A stretch of DNA of 64,000 bases from positions 1-64,000 of the forward strand of contig NZ_CAJHCQ010000011.1 of assembly GCF_904848665.1 (NCBI RefSeq). The letters run 5' to 3'. The position numbers were made by a program, and so were the translations under genes. Origin of the DNA: Paraburkholderia hiiakae (GTDB lineage Bacteria; Pseudomonadota; Gammaproteobacteria; Burkholderiales; Burkholderiaceae). Below are positions 53,789 through 61,832 of this stretch, one piece after another. Every line of letters starts with the position of its first letter. Positions within the stretch are counted from its first letter, which is position 1. The notes under the pieces were generated by a model. The model saw nothing but the letters and a program-made list of their open reading frames with translations. It made no database searches and was not told the DNA's origin.

Positions 53789-53844
53789 TGCATTTCCTCT
53801 TCTGCACGGGGCACAAATTCAACCGCCTTTCCCGGACATAAATC

Positions 53845-54816
53845 ATGCCAAAAGTCGTCAAGATTAAAAACTTCGGTGCTGCCGAGGTTATGGAAATCAC
53901 CGAAGAAGATAACGCTCCTCTCCAGGCTGGAGAGGCAAGGGTCGAGCACATCGCGGTCGGTCTAAATTATCTCGACATCATGCATCGACAGGGGCACTAT
54001 CCATTGCCGTTGCCAACAGGTCTTGGCGTCGCGGGTTGCGGCGTGATTCGAGAGATTAGCCCGGAAAACCCTGAATTAGCAGTGGGCGATCTGGTGACCT
54101 ATGCGGGCACTCCGCCGGGCAGCTACGCGGAACAGCGCGCTGTTCCAGCGGATCGATTGGTGAAACTTCCGCCCGACATCGAGCCAACGGTTGCTGCCGC
54201 GGCCCTCCAGCACGGCATTACAGCCGCGTTCCTGATCGAAGATGTTTTCCCGGTCGCGCGCGGGCATTTCGTCCTTGTTCACGCTGCGGCGGGTGGCGTG
54301 GGCACGATCCTTTGTCAATGGGCAAAGGCGCTTGGAGCCACCGTCATTGGCACGGTAGGCAACCAGGAGAAGGTCTCGCACGCTATCGAACACGGCTGCG
54401 ATCACGTTATTGTTTCCACGGCCGAGAATGTCGCCGAGCGCGTGCGCGCTATAACCGCAGGCCGCGGCGTCGACGTCGCATACGATTCTGTGGGTAGGGA
54501 TACCTTTGAATCTTCGCTCAAGAGCCTCGCATTTCGAGGCATGCTTGTGAGCTTTGGATCTGCATCCGGAGACCCGTCGCCCGTTCCTGTTGGCGATCTG
54601 GCGGAGGTCGGCTCCGTCTATCTGACGCGACCGCGGTTCATTCACTATACGCGGACAAGATCGGATCTGTTGCGCTATGCCACAGCCTTCTTCGAAAGGA
54701 TACGCAACGGCCTGAAAGTGCCGATTGGGCGAACCTACCATATCGACGAGGTCGTTCTGGCTCACAAGGATGTCGAAAGCAGAAAAACCAAAGGGTCCAG
54801 TGTGTTCGTATTTTAG
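53845..54816 (+). CDS. NADPH:quinone oxidoreductase, second copy
   Basis: 323 residues, homologous to the gene at 49201 throughout (for example LVHAAAGGVGTILCQWAKAL, GTVGNQEKVSHAIEHGCDHV, RKTKGSSVFVF) but clearly diverged, so not a recent duplication. No zinc-binding cysteines. It may reduce a quinone or an enone intermediate made by the monooxygenase. It follows that gene by 56 bases. Confidence 0.9.
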   Translation: MPKVVKIKNFGAAEVMEITEEDNAPLQAGEARVEHIAVGLNYLDIMHRQGHYPLPLPTGLGVAGCGVIREISPENPELAVGDLVTYAGTPPGSYAEQRAVPADRLVKLPPDIEPTVAAAALQHGITAAFLIEDVFPVARGHFVLVHAAAGGVGTILCQWAKALGATVIGTVGNQEKVSHAIEHGCDHVIVSTAENVAERVRAITAGRGVDVAYDSVGRDTFESSLKSLAFRGMLVSFGSASGDPSPVPVGDLAEVGSVYLTRPRFIHYTRTRSDLLRYATAFFERIRNGLKVPIGRTYHIDEVVLAHKDVESRKTKGSSVFVF

Positions 54817-54853
54817 GGGAACACGGATCGATTCGAGCAGAGGAAACACGTGC

Positions 54854-55261
54854 ATGACATTTGACGTTGAAATGCTTTTTGTGGACTCCGTCGATGGGGC
54901 CGAGCGCGTGGCCACGTCCATCACGCATAAGGACATCGTTACCGGCCTGTCTGCGGCGCTGGCCCCTCAGGCCGTTGCCGTGCTGCATATGTTGTATCCG
55001 CGCACCGACGCGCGCACGCACGCGAGCCTCGACGCACTGGTCGAGGCGCTGAACCGTCACAGCATGCATCAAGTCTCCCGCCTCATTGCCGAGAAAGCGC
55101 ACTATCTGCTGTTTCGCAATCCCGTCAAGGCGTCGCGGGTGCTTCACGAAATCCGCAACGATTCGCTTGCTATCGGCGTGCATGTTTACTACAAGGGGCT
55201 CGCGGGCGGTGCGGCCGAACGCTTGCTCGATGCCGACGCCCGTGAACTGCGCCAGCGCTAG
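54854..55261 (+). CDS. Protein of unknown function in the catabolic island
   Basis: 135 residues from the ATG at 54854 (start MTFDVEMLFVDSVDGAERVA). Mostly helical, with LHMLYPRTDARTHASLDALV and HQVSRLIAEKAHYLLFRNP, then VLHEIRNDSLAIGVHVYYKG. No signal peptide, membrane helix or known motif. It lies directly after the second quinone oxidoreductase and just before the upstream element copy 2, so it ends that transcript. I cannot assign it. Confidence 0.6.
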   Translation: MTFDVEMLFVDSVDGAERVATSITHKDIVTGLSAALAPQAVAVLHMLYPRTDARTHASLDALVEALNRHSMHQVSRLIAEKAHYLLFRNPVKASRVLHEIRNDSLAIGVHVYYKGLAGGAAERLLDADARELRQR

Positions 55262-55299
55262 CGGCTGGAATTCAGGGCCGCTATCGGGCCGGGTACAGG

Positions 55300-55381
55300 A
55301 CAGGTGTGATTATCCAGTGGCGCCTGAGGGTCTTTCCACGCGCGACGTGTTTATTGTGGCGCTGGTCGAGGGTATCTTCAT
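55300..55381 (+). repeat. Upstream element copy 2 (pairs with 49070-49151)
   Basis: Ungapped partner of 49070-49151 with the same blocks in the same spacing (GATTATCC, GCGCCTGAG, GTCTTTCCA, GTTTATT, GGTATCTTCAT). It ends 86 bases before the DUF3500 gene. The two copies lie in intergenic DNA only; the flanking genes are not homologous, which argues for a shared regulatory function rather than a gene duplication. Confidence 0.65.
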
Positions 55382-55467
55382 CCTGTCTTGATACCGGTGC
55401 ACGAGGGTGAGGGTGTTTCTATCCGGCTGGCTATGGATGGCGGCCAAATAACTGCGAGGGCGATACG

Positions 55468-56661
55468 ATGGCAGGAGAAACAAAAAACTTTGGACTGCGA
55501 AATTGGCCACCGGCGCCGGCGATCCGCCCGTTCGAGTTGACGGCGCGCCAGCAGAAGCTGGTCGATATGGCACGGGCCGGACTGGCCGAACCGTTCCGCG
55601 GGATAAGCCACCCCGGTGCGATTGCTCAGGGCCTCGTGCCGACCGCAGGCCCCGGTGCATCGCTCGCCCCGGTGGTCAATGCGGCGCGCGCCTTCGTCGC
55701 GTGTCTCGACGCCGATCAGTGGCGCAGCGCTTGCCTCGCAATCGACGACGAGGCGTGGCGGCAGTGGTCCAATTTCCATCCCTGGCTGATGCCCCGCAGT
55801 GGGATCTGCCTTGCCGATCTCAGCCAGGCCCAACGCGAGGCGGCGTTGGCGCTGATGCGCGAGACGATGAGCGAAACGGGTTATGGCACCGCGCGCGACG
55901 TCATGCGACTCAACGAGCATGCCCTCGAAATAACGGGGAAGCCCGAGGAATACGGTGAGTGGTACTACTGGATCAGCATTTTCGGGACACCGTCGCCGGA
56001 CGAACCCTGGGGCTGGCAGATCGACGGGCACCACCTCAACATCAATTGCTTCATGCTCGGCGATCAGCTCGTCACGACACCGGTCTTGATGGGTTCCGAG
56101 CCGGTCCTGGCGCGGTTCGGCAAATATAGCGGTCTGCGTGTGTTTGCGGCTGAGGAGGAACAAGGTCATGCGCTGATGCGCGCGCTGTCGGGTGAGGCGC
56201 GGCAACAGGCGACGATCGGCACTGAGCTACCGTGGGAAGTGTTCGCGGGTGCTTACCACGATAACCGGCATATCGAGCCGGTCGGTATCCGTTACGAGGA
56301 CCTGCCACAGGAAGGCCGAGAGCGTCTCGAGGCGCTGCTGGCGACCTATATCGGGCACATTCGCCCCGGACATTCCGAACTGCGCTGGGCCGAGGCCAGG
56401 CGCCACCTCGGCGATACGCTTTTCGCCTGGATCGGGCCGTTCGACGATAGCAGCCCGTTCTACTACCGCATCTTGAGTCCAGTGATCCTGGTCGAGTTCG
56501 ATCACCAGCCCGGCATCGTGTTCGATAACGACAAGCCGTCCCGCGATCACATCCACACGCTCGTGCGCACGCCGAATGGCAGAGACTATGGCAAGGATCT
56601 GCTGCGCCAGCATTACCTCCAGTGGCATAGGGATGTGCTTGACCAACGGCTGAAGGTCTGA
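55468..56661 (+). CDS. DUF3500 family protein
   Basis: 397 residues. The DUF3500 pattern is clear: WSNFHPWLMPRSGICLADLS, YGEWYYWISIFGTPSPDEPW, GWQIDGHHLNINCFMLGDQL, and IRYEDLPQEGRERLEALL, ending VEFDHQPGIVFDNDKPSRDH with YGKDLLRQHY. The His pairs (GHH, DNRH, FDH, RDHIH) suggest metal or haem binding, but the family has no established activity. No signal peptide. Its own copy of the upstream element makes it a member of the island regulon. Confidence 0.85.
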   Translation: MAGETKNFGLRNWPPAPAIRPFELTARQQKLVDMARAGLAEPFRGISHPGAIAQGLVPTAGPGASLAPVVNAARAFVACLDADQWRSACLAIDDEAWRQWSNFHPWLMPRSGICLADLSQAQREAALALMRETMSETGYGTARDVMRLNEHALEITGKPEEYGEWYYWISIFGTPSPDEPWGWQIDGHHLNINCFMLGDQLVTTPVLMGSEPVLARFGKYSGLRVFAAEEEQGHALMRALSGEARQQATIGTELPWEVFAGAYHDNRHIEPVGIRYEDLPQEGRERLEALLATYIGHIRPGHSELRWAEARRHLGDTLFAWIGPFDDSSPFYYRILSPVILVEFDHQPGIVFDNDKPSRDHIHTLVRTPNGRDYGKDLLRQHYLQWHRDVLDQRLKV

Positions 56662-56759
56662 CCGGTCGCAAAAGAAACCATCACGACGCTGGGTGAGTGC
56701 GAGCTTACGCGTCATTTATCTTCTCACTTGTTTCGTTAACCTAACGGAATGAATTCGAA

Positions 56760-57917
56760 ATGCACATCGGAATACCCGCGGAAACACAGACAAACGAAAC
56801 CCGCGTGGCCGCGACCCCGGAGACGGTCAGGAAGTACGTCTCGCAGGGGCATCGCGTCACGGTCCAGGGAGGCGCCGGCGCGGCAGCGAGCTTTCCCGAC
56901 GAGGGCTATACGGCCGTGGGCGCGCAGCTCGCCGATGCGGCCACCACCTTCGGCGCGGACCTCGTGCTCAAGGTTCATTCCCCCGCGCCCGGCGAACTGG
57001 CGCTCATGAAGCGCGGCGCCGTGCTTGTCGGCATGCTGGATCCATTCAACGCGGAAAACACGCGCAGGCTCGCCGAAGCGGGTCTAACGGCCTTCGCGCT
57101 CGAAGCCGCGCCACGCACCACGCGCGCGCAAAGCCTCGACGTGCTCTCCTCGCAGGCCAACATCGCGGGCTATAAGGCGGTGTTGGTCGCGTCGAGCCTC
57201 TATCCGCGCTTCATGCCGATGCTCATGACCGCCGCCGGTACGGTGAAGGCCGCGCGCGTGCTGATTCTCGGCGCGGGCGTGGCGGGGCTGCAGGCCATCG
57301 CGACCGCGAAGCGCCTCGGCGCGGTGATCGAAGCCTCGGACGTGCGCCCGGCCGTGAAAGAGCAGATCGAGTCGCTCGGCGCGAAGTTCCTCGACGTGCC
57401 TTTCGAATCGCAGGAGGAACGCGAAGCGGCGGCGGGCGTGGGCGGCTATGCGCGTCCCATGCCGCCTTCCTGGCTCGCGCGACAGTCCGCGCTCGTGCAC
57501 GAGCGGGCAAAGCAGGCCGACATCGTCATTTCGACGGCACTGATTCCGGGCCGCGACGCGCCTACGCTGCTGCCTTCGGAAACCGTGCAGGCGATGAAGC
57601 CGGGCTCCGTGGTGGTCGACCTCGCGGCAGGGCGCGGACGGGTTGCCGATCCCGCCACAGGGCGGCGCGGCGGCAACTGCCCGCTGAGCGAACCGGACAA
57701 GGTGGTGCTCAGACACGGCGTGACGATTGTTGGCTACACCAACCTGGCGTCGATGGTGCCCGCCGACGCTTCGGCGCTCTACGCGCGCAATTTGCTGGAC
57801 TTCCTGAAGCTGGTTCTCACGAAGGAAGGCGCGTTGAACATCGACACGGCCGACGACATCGTCGCGGCGACACTCCTCACACGCCACAGCGAAGTTGCGT
57901 GCGAGGTAGAACGATAA
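56760..57917 (+). CDS. pntAA: NAD(P) transhydrogenase subunit alpha, part 1
   Basis: 385 residues. N-terminal and NAD-binding alanine dehydrogenase/PNT domains: MHIGIPAETQTNETRVAATP, RVLILGAGVAGLQAIATAKR with IEASDVRPAVKEQIESLGAK, and PGSVVVDLAAGRGRVADPAT. This is the soluble dI domain, with no membrane helices, as in species with a split alpha subunit. With PntAB and PntB it forms the proton-translocating enzyme that makes NADPH from NADH. Start ATG 56760. It is 12 bases before pntAB. Confidence 0.95.
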   Translation: MHIGIPAETQTNETRVAATPETVRKYVSQGHRVTVQGGAGAAASFPDEGYTAVGAQLADAATTFGADLVLKVHSPAPGELALMKRGAVLVGMLDPFNAENTRRLAEAGLTAFALEAAPRTTRAQSLDVLSSQANIAGYKAVLVASSLYPRFMPMLMTAAGTVKAARVLILGAGVAGLQAIATAKRLGAVIEASDVRPAVKEQIESLGAKFLDVPFESQEEREAAAGVGGYARPMPPSWLARQSALVHERAKQADIVISTALIPGRDAPTLLPSETVQAMKPGSVVVDLAAGRGRVADPATGRRGGNCPLSEPDKVVLRHGVTIVGYTNLASMVPADASALYARNLLDFLKLVLTKEGALNIDTADDIVAATLLTRHSEVACEVER

Positions 57918-57929
57918 AGGAGAACCGCG

Positions 57930-58250
57930 ATGGAAATCGTCAACCATACCGTCATCAATCTGATCATCTTTGTTCTCGCGGTGTACGTCGGTTATCACGT
58001 GGTCTGGAATGTCACGCCCGCGCTGCATACGCCGCTCATGGCCGTAACCAATGCGATCTCGGCGATCGTGATCGTGGGTGCGATGCTCGCCACGGGTCTC
58101 ACTGTTGGCTTGCCGGGCAAAGTCTTCGGCACGTTTGCCGTGCTGCTCGCGGCCGTGAACGTGTTCGGCGGGTTCCTCGTCACGAGGCGAATGCTGGAGA
58201 TGTTCCGCAAGAAGGAGCCGAAAAAGGCTGTCGTGAAGGAGGGGGTATAG
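57930..58250 (+). CDS. pntAB: NAD(P) transhydrogenase subunit alpha, part 2
   Basis: 106 residues with the membrane helices VINLIIFVLAVYVGYHVVWN, AISAIVIVGAMLATGLT and FGTFAVLLAAVNVFGGFLV. The motif VTPALHTPLMAVTNAISAIV is typical. It supplies membrane helices of the proton channel with PntB. GGAG precedes the ATG. Confidence 0.95.
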   Translation: MEIVNHTVINLIIFVLAVYVGYHVVWNVTPALHTPLMAVTNAISAIVIVGAMLATGLTVGLPGKVFGTFAVLLAAVNVFGGFLVTRRMLEMFRKKEPKKAVVKEGV

Positions 58251-59705
58251 ATGAGTGCGAATGGGGTTACGCTGCTTTATCTCGTGGCGTCGGTCTGCTT
58301 CATCCAGGCGCTCAAGGGGCTGTCGAATCCGAAGAGCGCGCGCGCCGGCAACATGTTCGGCATGGTCGGTATGGCCATTGCCATCCTCACCACGCTTGCG
58401 CTGATCACGAAGGAGTCCGCACAGTTTGGCTCGAATCTCGGGCTTGGTCTTGCGCTGCTGTTCGGGGCGCTCGTGGTGGGCGGTGGCCTTGGGGCCTTTG
58501 TCGCCGCGCGCGTCGAGATGACGAAGATGCCCGAACTCGTCGCGGCCATGCACTCGCTGATCGGTCTGGCGGCGGTGTGCATTGCGTATGCGGTCGTCTC
58601 TGAACCGGCAGCGTTCGGGCTGGTTGCAGAGGACGCGCCGTATCCGGGCTTCCTGCCGTACGGCAACCGCATCGAGCTGTTCATCGGCACGTTCGTCGGC
58701 GCGATCACGTTCAGCGGTTCGGTCATAGCCTTCGGCAAGCTCTCGGGCAAGTACAAGTTCCGCCTGTTCCAGGGCGCGCCGGTGGTTTATCCGGGCCAGC
58801 ATCTGATCAACCTGATGCTCGCGATCGGCATGATCGGCTTCGGTATCCTGTTCTTCATCACGCAGTCGTGGTTGCCGTTCATCATCATGACGCTGATCGC
58901 ATTCGCGCTGGGCGTGCTCATCATCATCCCGATCGGCGGCGCGGACATGCCGGTGGTCGTCTCGATGCTGAACTCGTACTCGGGCTGGGCGGCGGCGGGC
59001 ATCGGCTTCTCGCTGAACAACGCCATGCTGATCATCGCGGGCTCGCTCGTCGGTTCTTCGGGCGCGATTCTCTCGTACATCATGTGCCACGCGATGAACC
59101 GCTCGTTCTTCAACGTGCTGCTGGGCGGCTTCGGCGGCGAGGCGGGCGCGGCGGCGGCGGGCGGCGCGCAGGAGCAGCGTCCGGTGAAGTCGGGTTCGGC
59201 CGATGATGCGGCGTTCATGCTCGGTAACGCGGAAAGCGTGGTGATCGTTCCGGGCTACGGCCTTGCGGTGGCGCGCGCGCAGCATGCGCTCAAGGAATTG
59301 ACCGACAAGCTCGTCGAAAAAGGCGTGGACGTGCGTTACGCGATCCATCCTGTGGCGGGCCGCATGCCGGGCCATATGAACGTGCTGCTCGCGGAAGCGG
59401 AGGTGCCCTACGACATGGTGTTCGAGATGGAGGACATCAACAACGAGTTCGGCCAGACCGATGTCGTGCTCGTTCTGGGCGCGAACGACGTGGTGAATCC
59501 GGCGGCCAAGAACGACCCGAAGTCGCCGATCGCGGGCATGCCGATCATCGAGGCGTACAAGGCGCGCACGATCATCGTGAACAAGCGTTCGATGGCGGCG
59601 GGCTACGCCGGGCTCGACAACGAACTGTTCTACATGGACAAGACGATGATGGTGTTCGGCGACGCGAAGAAGGTGATCGAGGAGATGGTGAAGGCTGCCG
59701 CGTGA
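58251..59705 (+). CDS. pntB: NAD(P) transhydrogenase subunit beta
   Basis: 484 residues. About eight or nine N-terminal helices, with GNMFGMVGMAIAILTTLALI and PEAAFGL-like loop, then the NADP-binding domain: SVVIVPGYGLAVARAQHALK, YAIHPVAGRMPGHMNVLLAE, DVVLVLGANDVVNPAAKNDP and NKRSMAAGYAGLDNELFYMD. It starts at the base following the pntAB stop. The unit ends in a complex hairpin. The island upstream uses NADPH (gor, quinone oxidoreductases, monooxygenase), which makes the neighbourhood meaningful, though pnt genes are also housekeeping. Confidence 0.95.
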   Translation: MSANGVTLLYLVASVCFIQALKGLSNPKSARAGNMFGMVGMAIAILTTLALITKESAQFGSNLGLGLALLFGALVVGGGLGAFVAARVEMTKMPELVAAMHSLIGLAAVCIAYAVVSEPAAFGLVAEDAPYPGFLPYGNRIELFIGTFVGAITFSGSVIAFGKLSGKYKFRLFQGAPVVYPGQHLINLMLAIGMIGFGILFFITQSWLPFIIMTLIAFALGVLIIIPIGGADMPVVVSMLNSYSGWAAAGIGFSLNNAMLIIAGSLVGSSGAILSYIMCHAMNRSFFNVLLGGFGGEAGAAAAGGAQEQRPVKSGSADDAAFMLGNAESVVIVPGYGLAVARAQHALKELTDKLVEKGVDVRYAIHPVAGRMPGHMNVLLAEAEVPYDMVFEMEDINNEFGQTDVVLVLGANDVVNPAAKNDPKSPIAGMPIIEAYKARTIIVNKRSMAAGYAGLDNELFYMDKTMMVFGDAKKVIEEMVKAAA

Positions 59706-59726
59706 TGAGCCAGCGGGTAAGTGCTT

Positions 59727-59787
59727 GCGGGCGCTGAGAATGAACTGGCCGCGGTCCTTCGCGCGGCCGGAAAACGCCAGCGCCCGC
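59727..59787 (+). terminator. Nested hairpins between convergent pntB and LysR genes
   Basis: Outer arms GCGGGCGCTG (59727-59736) and CAGCGCCCGC (59778-59787) enclose a second stem formed by GGCCGCG and CGCGGCC. The outer stem is followed by TTT on the plus strand. It lies between the convergent pntB and LysR stops and probably ends both transcripts. Confidence 0.5.
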
Positions 59788-59788
59788 T

Positions 59789-60712
59789 TTACCAGCCTGG
59801 CATGGCATCGAGCCAGCGCTGCCCGTCGGCAAACCGCTCGACCAGCATATCGAGGAGCAGCCGGACCTTGGTGCTCAGCTGTCGCCGATGGGGGTAGAGC
59901 GCGACGATCTCCAGTTCCTGGGTCCGGTAGTCGGGTAGCAGCGGCACCAGCACGCCGGAGGCGAGGAGATCGGAAACGACAAACGGGGGGCACAGACACA
60001 AGCCGAGTCCGGCAGCGGCAGCCGCGCGCATCACCGTAATGCTGGCAGTGACGAGGTTGCCTGACACGCGAGTGCTCGTTGCATTGCCGGCAGGGTCGAC
60101 GAAATGAAAGTCGTTGCGGTAGATCGAATGAGCGTAAAGCAAGCAATTGTGGTCGGCCAGGTCGGCCGGGCTGCGTGGCGCGGAATGCGCTTCGAGGTAG
60201 GCGGGCGCGCAGCACAGCACATAGTTCCACCTCGCCAGGGTCCGTCTTACCAGCGTCGAATCAGGAGGGGACGCCGGCATGATCGACAGGTCGAATCCCT
60301 CCCGCGCAGGGTCGATGGGGCCAACCATGGCGTCGGTCTGGAAATCCAGCGAGACATCCGGGTAGTCGCCGGCGAAGCGGGTGGCGATCGGCGCGATGGA
60401 CCGCTCCAATGCCTGGTGGCAACGCAGCCGCAGCCGGCCGCGCGGCGTGACCTGTAACGCGCTGGTGATCTCGTCGGCTTCCGCCAGTTCCTGCAAGATT
60501 TGCGAGCAGCGCTCGTAATATTCGCGACCGATCTCGGTCAGACCCACACTACGCGTGGTGCGGTTCAACAGACGCACACCGAGGCTGTCTTCAAGCGCCT
60601 GAACGTGATTGCTGACCGTTGTCGTCGACAGGTCGAGGCGGCGCGCCGCCGCGGTAAAGCCGCCGCTCTCGACGACGCGGACGAAGGAGGTAACACTGGC
60701 CATCCGATCCAT
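59789..60712 (-). CDS. LysR-family transcriptional regulator
   Basis: 307 residues. Winged helix MASVTSFVRVVESGGFTAAA, RRLDLSTTTVSNHVQALEDS and RLLNRTTRSVGLTEIGREYY, then the effector domain with LRCHQALERSIAPIATRFAG. Members with this RTTRSVGLTEIGR motif form the large DsdC/PA0477-like group. It is divergent from the LysR gene at 60855, with a perfect palindrome in between. Target not obvious; it could be the pnt genes, a neighbour, or self. Confidence 0.9.
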   Translation of the reverse strand: MDRMASVTSFVRVVESGGFTAAARRLDLSTTTVSNHVQALEDSLGVRLLNRTTRSVGLTEIGREYYERCSQILQELAEADEITSALQVTPRGRLRLRCHQALERSIAPIATRFAGDYPDVSLDFQTDAMVGPIDPAREGFDLSIMPASPPDSTLVRRTLARWNYVLCCAPAYLEAHSAPRSPADLADHNCLLYAHSIYRNDFHFVDPAGNATSTRVSGNLVTASITVMRAAAAAGLGLCLCPPFVVSDLLASGVLVPLLPDYRTQELEIVALYPHRRQLSTKVRLLLDMLVERFADGQRWLDAMPGW

Positions 60713-60794
60713 GCGTTCCCTCTGATTATCAGGTCACGGTTGAGAGAGTCACTTTGAGTAGCGCGTCAATCTTAGGATTCGCCAATATATACTT

Positions 60795-60810
60795 CCAATA
60801 TAAATATTGG
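60795..60810. promoter_or_regulatory. Perfect 16-bp palindrome between divergent LysR genes
   Basis: CCAATATAAATATTGG, with the related half-site CCAATATAT at 60782. LysR regulators bind interrupted dyads of the type T-N11-A. The palindrome is likely the operator for one or both genes. It lies 45 bases before the preferred start of the rightward gene. Confidence 0.6.
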
Positions 60811-60854
60811 CCATCGTCTATAGCCGTATGGCTATGGGTCCGGAGATTCCTCGC

Positions 60855-61805
60855 ATGCGTACGTTCGACCCCTATTTCACATTGCAAAAGCTCGAAGTGT
60901 TCTGTCTCGTCGCGGAACTACAGAGTGTGACGCGCGCGGCCGACCGGCTATGCGTTGCGCAGCCGGTGGTCACCGCTCATCTGCGGGGCCTTGAGACCAA
61001 GCTCGGGGTCTCGCTCGTCAAGCGCGTCGGCCGCAATATCGGGCTCACCGAAGCCGGGGAGCGCGTGTACAAATGGGCGAATGATGTCCTCACGCGCACG
61101 CGCGAGATGGAGCGCGAGTTGTCGGGGCTCGAGGATGGCGCGGCCGGCCGCGCAGTCATTGCCGCATCCATGACGCCCGGCTCCTATCTCCTGCCGGCGC
61201 TCGTATCCGACTTTTACGCAGCCCACCCGGAGGGGTTGGTCAGCATCGAGAGTTCGAACCCGCAGGCGGCGCTGGATGCGGTACGCACCGGTGCGTGCGA
61301 TTTTGCGGTGCTCGTCATGCATCCGTCGGAGAACCGGGAGGGTCTGACCGTGTACATGCTGTGGGAAGAGGCGTTGCTGCTGGCAAGCGCGCCCCACAGC
61401 AAGCTGACCGGCGCCGTCGCGCAGCCTCGCGAGTTGGCCGCACTACCTTTCATCAGCGCGCCACGTCATATCGTGCGCCGCGAACTCGAGGAAGCGCAAC
61501 TGCGTGAACATGGCATCGATACCCGCAACGTGATCCTCGAGTTTGGCCATCCGGAATCGCAGAAGCACGCGGTCAAACGCGACCTCGGCTTGTGCTTCTT
61601 TCTCGAGTCGGCAATCCGCGCAGACGTTGAACGCGGCGACCTGCGCGTCGTGCAGACGCCCGGGCTGGAGATGTCGGTTCCCCTTTTTCTCATTCACCGT
61701 CGCGACAAAGTGTTGTCGCCATTCCAGAGGGCCCTGATGGAGCACATCAGGGCATCCACATCATCTTCCACAAGGTCGACGCGTGCATCGGGATCGCGCG
61801 GGTGA
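60855..61805 (+). CDS. LysR-family transcriptional regulator
   Basis: 316 residues from the ATG at 60855 (start MRTFDPYFTLQKLEVFCLVA), nine bases after GGAG; an in-frame ATG at 60807 would overlap the palindrome. Helix-turn-helix: SVTRAADRLCVAQPVVTAHL, RGLETKLGVSLVKRVGRNIG and LTEAGERVYKWANDVLTR. Effector domain: GAAGRAVIAASMTPGSYLLP, LPALVSDFYAAHPEGLVSIE. The pattern resembles CysB/CbbR-like regulators. The last 20 residues are Ser/Thr/Arg-rich and do not look like the family; the original end may have been lost by a frameshift near 61745. Confidence 0.88.
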   Translation: MRTFDPYFTLQKLEVFCLVAELQSVTRAADRLCVAQPVVTAHLRGLETKLGVSLVKRVGRNIGLTEAGERVYKWANDVLTRTREMERELSGLEDGAAGRAVIAASMTPGSYLLPALVSDFYAAHPEGLVSIESSNPQAALDAVRTGACDFAVLVMHPSENREGLTVYMLWEEALLLASAPHSKLTGAVAQPRELAALPFISAPRHIVRRELEEAQLREHGIDTRNVILEFGHPESQKHAVKRDLGLCFFLESAIRADVERGDLRVVQTPGLEMSVPLFLIHRRDKVLSPFQRALMEHIRASTSSSTRSTRASGSRG

Positions 61806-61832
61806 CGATCACGTGGGCCATCGTCTCCGGGC

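Noticed and set aside
49201..54816. Two quinone oxidoreductase genes as a recent tandem duplication
   Set aside because: The proteins are homologous but differ throughout, so they are old paralogues; only the upstream elements are strikingly similar.
57084..60230. Very long antisense open frame (over 1000 codons) across pntAA-pntB
   Set aside because: It is Arg/His-rich antisense to three confident genes, a usual artefact of GC-rich codon use.
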